Both the position numbers and the translations under genes were made by a program. From the NCBI GenBank assembly GCA_000934385.1, contig KN880521.1, positions 26,579 through 90,578 on the forward strand: a stretch of DNA of 64,000 bases, read 5' to 3'. The notes under the pieces were generated by a model. It was not told the origin of the DNA and made no database searches. It worked only from the letters and a program-made list of their open reading frames with translations. This document shows, in pieces, positions 58,373 to 64,000 of the stretch. How positions within the stretch are numbered: the stretch's first letter is position 1; every line of letters starts with the position of its first letter. This stretch comes from Cylindrobasidium torrendii FP15055 ss-10. Taxonomy: Eukaryota > Basidiomycota > Agaricomycetes > Agaricales > Physalacriaceae.

Positions 58373-59056
58373 TGATTGCCATGATGCTTGCGCACAGCAT
58401 CCGCAGTGGAAGCCGAACGTGGAACTTACAGCTACAATATCGATTGACGGCTAGCATTTACGGTCTACTAGAGCGCAAGGGTGATATCTGTTTTGTGGTT
58501 GAAGCGCACACTACTGTCTACAAACAATGAATACTGTCTGACGGTTAGATGCCAACGAACTTCCCTTCGTGAAAGGAACCGGTATGGAGTATGGTGAGGT
58601 TTCTCCCGCTGGTGATGTTGGCGGCATCGTCCTTCAGGTGGCTCACTTCCGAAGCCAAGACTGGTCATGCTAGGCGGCGCTAACAGGTCAAAGCAACAAA
58701 ACATACGCACCTTGTATGTGCGGTACTCCTCAGCTATCTCACTTCGTGGAAACAACGAGTGCTTTGAGCGCGTCAAACTACGCCTGTGGGCCCGTAGTGA
58801 CTATGGGTCCGTTCTCCCTATTCCAGGATTCGTGATACAAGTCCGTTGTGAAACTCGACGCATGTGCACTATCGAATGTGACATACTTGTAATTAAGTGG
58901 GCTTGGCGCATGGGTCGCTTCGGCTGGTTGTATAGAGGTTGAGGCTTGCTTTGTCCGGGAGAAAAAGAGGCGCTGTCGTCGAGTGTTACACTGGGTATAT
59001 ATGCCCCCAGGCGCGCAAAAAGAAAGTCACAGGAGCGAGACGACGCTGAGGTTTAG
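58373..59056. other. Intergenic, start of the duplicated unit at about 58957
   Basis: The last 100 bp match about 61890-61980, including the shared TATATATGCCC and GAGCG motifs. The rest holds only weak frames. Confidence 0.5.
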
Positions 59057-59950
59057 TTACATGTAAGTCATGAAATCTAAGGATACAAATGAGGCGCGCA
59101 GAAAATCATTCCAACAAGGATGTGGCCAGGCGTTAGGGGCTGCCAGTGAGTACGAGAGTTCGAGGTCGAGTGAAAAGCGGTCGTGGATGCTACGCGGTGG
59201 AACGGTTGGGGTATCTTTTATGATGAACAACTCGGTCGTGTTGTCGTGCGACGTGAGAGGGTATCCACGGAAGCTCACTTCGACGGAAAGACGACGGAGT
59301 TCAGAAGTCGGGGTGTGGGTTGTTTCCGGGAAACGGAGAAATGGAGAAACGCTTGTAGTATACTGAGGAACGGTTTGATGTCCAGAGCGACATTTGCAAA
59401 AGACAGCACGGTAGTTCTGTTGACGTCGTCCGTTAGGCGGAAAATGAATCTTTACAATGCTCACTTCGTCGCTGGCATAGCAATACTGTTATTGCTTGCA
59501 CACAAAGCAGTAGACAAAGTTCCCAGTAAGCGCAGATGGGCCTCCAGGGGGACAGCAAGTTCCAATGGCGCATGAAGCAAGTCTGGCATAGTGTTCTCTT
59601 CCACAGTTCTGACATTTCAGAACTTTAAAAGAGCACATAGACAAGAGAACAGCGAAATTAGACTCACCATTTTGGCCTTTGTTTTTGGGTGGGTACACAA
59701 TGTAGTCGGGGCGTAGAACAGCTACACTTCAACGCTGGCGTAGCATTGAGTGTGTGGAAGTAAAATCAGACTTGAAAATCTCTGGAGTCACTGTACGGTG
59801 CGACCGTACATCCACTTGGATGATCGCAGTTAAGGACGCACATCCCGAAGTGGACAAAACCCAATCATTCATGGCGCTAGCATCACGTGCCCGTGTATTA
59901 AATCGAGGTGACCGTGCAATTTGGTCAAACACCTCGGACCTCGTGTGCAT
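59057..59950 (-). CDS. Zinc-ribbon-like protein of unknown family (intact copy)
   Basis: A four-exon gene I could assemble with consistent phases: 59772-59950, 59668-59726, 59504-59622 and 59057-59416, 238 aa. The residues join as EIFN/VAVLRPDYIVYPPKNKGQN, then VLKCQNCGREHYARLASCAI, GTCCPPGGPSALTGNFVYCF and NYRAVFCKCRSGHQTVPQY. The Cys pairs (CQNC, CC, CKC) with nearby His suggest a zinc-bound fold. The rest (ETTHTPTSELRRLSVEVSFR and SIHDRFSLDLELSYS) has no recognised domain. It may be DNA- or RNA-binding; function unknown. It starts head-to-head with the gene at 60297, 346 bp away. The ATG at 59872 is an alternative start in the same frame. A decayed copy is at about 62000-62560. Confidence 0.62.
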
Positions 59951-60296
59951 GTTCTCACAATGCCACGAACATCTAGTGTTTCTATTCTGGGTGCACAGTG
60001 CGTCAATTTGCGGCAAACGATTGATCAAGTTGAGACGCAAAGTACTGCGTACGTACTACGTAGTAGCTTAGAATAACATCTAATGTCGACCAAATAACAA
60101 CGGACTCGTTACGTGCCACGCCTGCATGCTAGTCAAGGTTCTCGAGCTTTCTTTCTCTGCTACTGACCGTTATATTCTTCGCAAGTACTTACTACTATTC
60201 AGCACACCGCTGCACACGAGGTGATCGACCTCGCCGGGCGCAGCTCCGAGGCGCCTCGTTGCTCCCACGGTTATCCACACACCATCAGCATCAAAT
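59951..60296. promoter_or_regulatory. Shared promoter region of the divergent gene pair
   Basis: 346 bp between the two start codons. Conserved between both units close to the plus-strand start: GCACACGAGGTGATCGAC in unit 1 and GTGCACGAGGTGATCGAAC in unit 2, then a GCTCCCACGGTTA-like block (TTCCCACGGTCA in unit 2). Confidence 0.5.
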
Positions 60297-61778
60297 ATGG
60301 CCGTTCCAGATAATGCTATCGCATTCCTAGGTAAGTAAAACAGACTCTAGAAATCGCTTTCATGCTCATTGCGAGAAAGAATTCTCGACGGACGTCGAGT
60401 GCTCGATTATTGCGCTAGTTGGGGGGGACCATGTCATGCATGTATATGGCCCTCCTATGGAAGGTTATGATCCAAACGATGCCTCGAAAGAGCACGTTGA
60501 CGCGGCTGTTGCATGGGCTAAAAGCTTGCGTGGACTTGTCGTACGCCGTCGCTAATTTACATGTGACATCCCTTTCACACTGACTGACAGGAAACTCTCA
60601 TGATCTCGATTAATTTCAATAAAGTCAGTAAAGCCTCTCTGACTCCGGCTTCCAATGGAGGCTACAAACTCATTCCTACGAGCGTCTCTCTACCGAATTA
60701 TTCTCCACTCCCTCGCTACCGCAGGGGGATATTGCGCATTGATTGTCGCGAAATACGTATCACTAGATGGAGAACGCCCGGATGTCGTCGCGGCTTGTGG
60801 CGAGGGCGCGAAGTAGGTAAAAGTGGCAGACTTATATCGATTTGCATGTTCTCATTGACATCGAAGAAACTGTTGTGGCCATTTCACCCGGCTACGCTGC
60901 TCGACTTTCAAGAATGGACGACGCCATGGAATGGCTATCCGCCGCGAACCTCGAGGATCTATTTTACCCTTTGTTAGGATACCTCACCTATGAAGGCGAG
61001 GTTGTCGGCTTCGTGACAGAACCTCTGGATGGTGAATCATTAGAGTCCCCGAACAACCTCAGTTTGGTGCGTCCTTCCCGCTTTGCAATCCACTCTTATG
61101 ATACCTATTTAACTATAGATATACGACATGTTCCAACGATTGGAAAGTAATCACCTCTTTGTGATTGCCGACCTCAGCCCTTGGCAAATGCAAGTCAAGG
61201 ACGGGAAGATCAGGATGGTCGAAGGCGGCTTGGATGTCGTCTTACATTGGTCCAAGATGCGACGCAAAGAGAGGCTGGAAGCTCGCGAGCAACATTGGGC
61301 CATCTTGGATAACCTGGAACACATGATTATTACATTTGACCGCTATGGAACCGGCCCCTTTGACAAACATGATCCCGACGAAGTGAGTTGGCACACTTCA
61401 AATACCTTTGACAAGACCCTTCGCTTGGTCGCGTACATCCCGGCACCTCAACATCCTCTTACAGACGCGTGGGTTCGAACCGTTCGAACCGCCCAACGCT
61501 CTACTATGGGGCGCCACCGTCGTGCCATGCGCTCCAGCTTAAAGAACCATACGGGAATTGCTGGATCGACGACTTCCAGAATTGAGGAGCTCGACTCAAC
61601 ATCCTCCGTCATTCACGGCGACGATGACGAGAACCTCGTAGTGCGCAGTGTCCGCCTCAGCGCACCGTACCAACCGTATCGCCGCGGGCGCCCAGAACAA
61701 CAACGAGCAATTTACGCAAGTAGCAGTATGACGCCGAGTGACGCAAGCATTGGCGCGGGCAGCTCTGAATTTGACTAG
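60297..61778 (+). CDS. Unknown protein, possibly kinase-like (intact copy)
   Basis: Six exons with consistent phases (60297-60330, 60380-60540, 60591-60623, 60661-60756, 60824-61066, 61119-61778) give 408 aa. The start is MAVPDNAIAFL/EFSTDVECSIIALV, then GPPMEGYDPNDASKEHVDAA and AWAKSLRGLV/ETLMISINFNK. The later part reads ALIVAKY/WQTYIDLHVLIDIEETV, then YDMFQRLESNHLFVIADLSP and WQMQVKDGKIRMVEGGLDVV. The pattern of a VIADLSP..Q..V.DGKIRMVE segment loosely recalls the catalytic loop and DFG region of protein-kinase-like folds, but the HRD and DFG residues are absent. The last 100 residues are basic and Ser-rich with YRRGRPEQQRA near the end. The short 37-nt intron after exon 3 is the weakest junction. 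Family not recognised. Confidence 0.66.
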
Positions 61779-61999
61779 CGAATCAGTCCCAATTTTTCCC
61801 TTCTATTTTTCTGTATTACTACACAAAGAGAATAAAGAATACCGTAGAACTGTTGGATGCCGACAAGCTATCTTCATGCAACGACCTGTGCTTGGTCCGA
61901 AAAAATAGGCGTTGTCGTCCATTGTTACCGTTCTGGATATATATGCCCTAAGGCGTACAGAAAAGTAAATACTAGGAGCGGGATGTCCATCGAGGTACA
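61779..61999. other. Intergenic, start of tandem unit 2 at about 61890
   Basis: 3' end of the unknown gene above. The unit 2 repeat begins near 61890. Confidence 0.4.
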
Positions 62000-62560
62000 T
62001 CGAGTTCGTGATGAGGGATGAAGGATGAAGGAAGTGGTCTGTACGAGTCGAAGTTCGAGTGAGAAGTGATCGTGGGTGTTATGCACTGGTACTGGGTATA
62101 TTGATGAAAGTTCTGTGTCGTGCTGTCGTGAGAGGGTTTTGATGGAAGCTTGGTAGGCCCAGAGTGAGAGTTATTCAGAGGTCGGGGTGTGAATCGTCTC
62201 TGCGGGAGTATAACAGGCCGGTAAGAAAGTCGCGTTCTGTGCAAAAGGTATCACTTAAGATCGTGTCGTTGTCCCGCTTTAGTTCCCGTTAGGCATAACA
62301 GCCTGACATACAGAGTCACAATACACACCTCGTAACTAATGAAGTAAAAATTATTAGTATCTTTTGCATCCGAAGCAGTACGCAAATGCGTTACGATCAC
62401 GCGGGAAGGTGGGCACAGGACATGTTCTAACAGCATCTCATGCTTTTGACGGCGTATGGTCTCCCGCAACTCGTGCAATTAAGGTATACAAAAGCGCAAA
62501 TAAACAGAAGCACATGAGCATACTCTGACTTCTAGTTTTGAGGGAGTACACAATGCAGCT
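62000..62560 (-). pseudogene. Zinc-ribbon-like gene, decayed second copy
   Basis: Homologous to 59057-59726. In the copy 1 frames it reads CGR..YAVKSMRCC-stop-NMSC, NAFAYCFGCKRY-stop and ETIHTPTSE-stop-LSLWAYQ, so at least two internal stops exist. The donor GTGTGC of copy 1 has become GGATGC. The end of the reading frame (THDHFSLELRLVQT) still resembles SIHDRFSLDLELSYS of the intact copy. Confidence 0.8.
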
Positions 62561-63429
62561 ACGGCGTAGAACAGCTACCCAATCATCCTCAGCCATTGGG
62601 CAAGCGAGCCTATGAAAGAAGACAGATATACGCGGTCCGCTGTTGTGTCAACTTAAGATGACTATGACTATAGGCGCGCATCTCAAAGCGGGGGAAAGTT
62701 TATTGCTCATGGCGCGAATGGTGGCATCACGTGATCGTGAAATGAATTGAACTCTGTGCCTCAAACAGACAGCGACAGCAATCCGACAGCGATCAGTCTT
62801 CTATATGCCTGCGTACACATTACCACTGGTATCGAAGATTCCCACTTTTGGAGTATAGTGCACCATGGGAGGCCAAAGAACAGCAACGCCGTGACGGGCC
62901 CCCCAGCCAGTACTCGAAATCAAGTGTTACTACTTCAACTGCCGTGAGAAAGACGACACTCGCATGAGAATGGCTAGTGAATACATATGGGAGTTATGCG
63001 AAGGAATGCACACCTACGCCAAGTCGGCGCGCTGGGTTGACTAGCACATTCTGCAAGATTAACAGGGTCAGCTTATGACAGGGTCAGCTTAGAGATCTGG
63101 AACAACGAACATAGAACGTTATCTAGCAATAGCTACATGGATTCTAGTTACACTACGGGGAATTCATTGTAAGCCCCTTTGCTGTCTTTTTAATGACTCC
63201 GACAGAGTGCGTTAACAATTAATGCCGATGTTCATCGATTCATCACTAAGTATGACTGGCCCCGCCAAATCAAGTTGGTTTTTGTGGCCTTGATGTACCG
63301 TGATACCCTCAACGCTTATGCAGCTACCTAGTGCACGAGGTGATCGAACTCCACCGGTTCACCAGGCGTGGCCAAACCCGTGGTTCCCACGGTCACCCGC
63401 ACACTATCACCCTGCTATCACCAGCAAAC
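62561..63429. other. Upstream region of the truncated gene
   Basis: Remnant of the first exon region of the pseudogene (ATGGCG..GCATCACGTG, also in copy 1) and the promoter of the gene at 63430. A frame at 62747-62947 has no support. Confidence 0.4.
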
Positions 63430-63803
63430 ATGGCTGTCCCAGAGAATGCCACCGGATTTTTAGGTGAGCACAACCTGTGAAAGGTCTTCTCCACGCTGAT
63501 TGTAAGAAAGAGCTCTTGGAGGACGGTGAGTCCTCGTGTACGATGCTGGTCAGAGGAGACCGCGTCTTGGACATTTTTGGCCCACCGATGCCATATGAGG
63601 ACCCTGATTGGGACTGTCAAGAGTACAGTGATGCATACACTGCATGGGGCAAGAGTTTGCGCGGGCTTGTTGTGCGCTGTCAATACACGCGATGCGTCCC
63701 ACTTAGACTGACACAGGAAACCCTCATCAACTCTATCGATTTTGAGAGAGTTAGCCGGGTATGGCACTCAATCGTGGAAAAAAATAAAGCGAAACTTTAC
63801 TAA
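63430..63803 (+). CDS. Truncated paralog of the unknown protein at 60297
   Basis: Exons 63430-63463, 63511-63671 and 63717-63803 give 93 aa. The first two exons have exactly the same lengths as those of the 60297 gene (34 and 161 nt). MAVPENATGFL/ELLEDGESSCTMLV, GPPMPYEDPDWDCQEYSDAY, AWGKSLRGLV/ETLINSIDFER parallel that gene. Then it departs and stops after VSRVWHSIVEKNKAKLY. The 300-residue second half is missing, and no homologous exon follows within the window. It may be expressed as a short protein or be a pseudogene. Confidence 0.6.
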
Positions 63804-64000
63804 TGTATGTAACATAAATATGTACCATGAGCGCAACTTCGGTGTGTATTTAGGTTTGATTTTCGCGGTGTTTACTCAAGAGGTTTCGCTAAAAGGCGGT
63901 AAACGCGCAACTTTCACCTGTATGCAGAGCGCGCAATCTTTCCATGACCCTCGCGAAACCCTCTGGCAACCGTTGCGAAACCACCGATGTGATTGTAAGT
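63804..64000. other. Sequence after the break, with repeated GCGCAA/GCGAAA motifs
   Basis: GAGCGCAACTT, ACGCGCAACTTTC, GCGCGCAATCTTTC, CGCGAAACC and TTGCGAAACC occur close together, unlike the rest of the window. It could be the edge of an insertion that truncated the gene before it. Confidence 0.3.

Larger units (their letters stand above)
58957..60623. repeat. Tandem unit, copy 1 (divergent gene pair)
   Basis: The stretch matches about 61890-63750 in order and orientation, though decayed. It contains the 3' flank and exons of the minus-strand zinc-ribbon-like gene, the shared promoter and the first three exons of the plus-strand gene. The period is about 3.0-3.1 kb. Confidence 0.85.
61890..63750. 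repeat. Tandem unit, copy 2 (decayed)
   Basis: Matches 58957-60623 in the same order. It contains the pseudogene at about 62000-62560, the upstream region, and the truncated gene at 63430. Confidence 0.85.

Overview
The window reads as nuclear DNA of a filamentous basidiomycete, most likely an Agaricomycete. The genes are rich in short introns (about 45-70 nt, GT/AG, often with a CTAAC or CTGAC branch point), they lie close together on both strands, and the families are typical: a large divergent G-alpha, HsbA-type secreted protein, intradiol dioxygenase, ricin-B-fold lectin and expanded F-box proteins. Most gene models below were built by joining reading frames across GT..AG introns. Where a paralog exists in the window, it was used to choose the splice sites.

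Layout. 0-10 kb: a small hypothetical gene, an unknown-family gene (1708-2805), the histone chaperone ASF1 and a large Lte1-like RasGEF. 10.7-27.2 kb: two MOV10/SDE3-type SF1 RNA helicases with zinc-finger N-termini bracket a mixed cluster. The cluster holds an HsbA-like secreted protein and its truncated pseudogene, two NTF2-like/SnoaL-like proteins in opposite orientation, a second copy of the unknown family, a secreted intradiol ring-cleavage dioxygenase and a cysteine-rich membrane-anchored protein. 28-46 kb: a seven-finger C2H2 protein, two convergent F-box-like paralogs, a ricin-B-like lectin, a divergent G-alpha with a 5-nt exon, a second seven-finger C2H2 protein, a tRNA-Ala(AGC) and a third F-box-like paralog. 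46.7-55.6 kb: housekeeping genes BAP31-like and UBP6 (divergent, 148 bp apart) and EFB1 (eEF1B-alpha), with one copy of a second F-box-like family between UBP6 and EFB1. 56.6-64 kb: the other copy of that second F-box-like family, then a tandemly duplicated head-to-head gene pair of unknown function. The first unit of that pair is intact; the second is decayed and truncated.

The main theme is local duplication. At least eight families occur two or three times within 64 kb, at different stages of divergence, truncation or pseudogenisation, and they are interleaved with single-copy housekeeping genes. The best candidates for undescribed biology are the helicase-bracketed cluster (the helicase clade is tied to small-RNA silencing in other eukaryotes), the duplicated unknown family (1708-2805 and 17682-18465), and the duplicated divergent gene pair at 59-64 kb. 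None of these roles can be proved from sequence alone.
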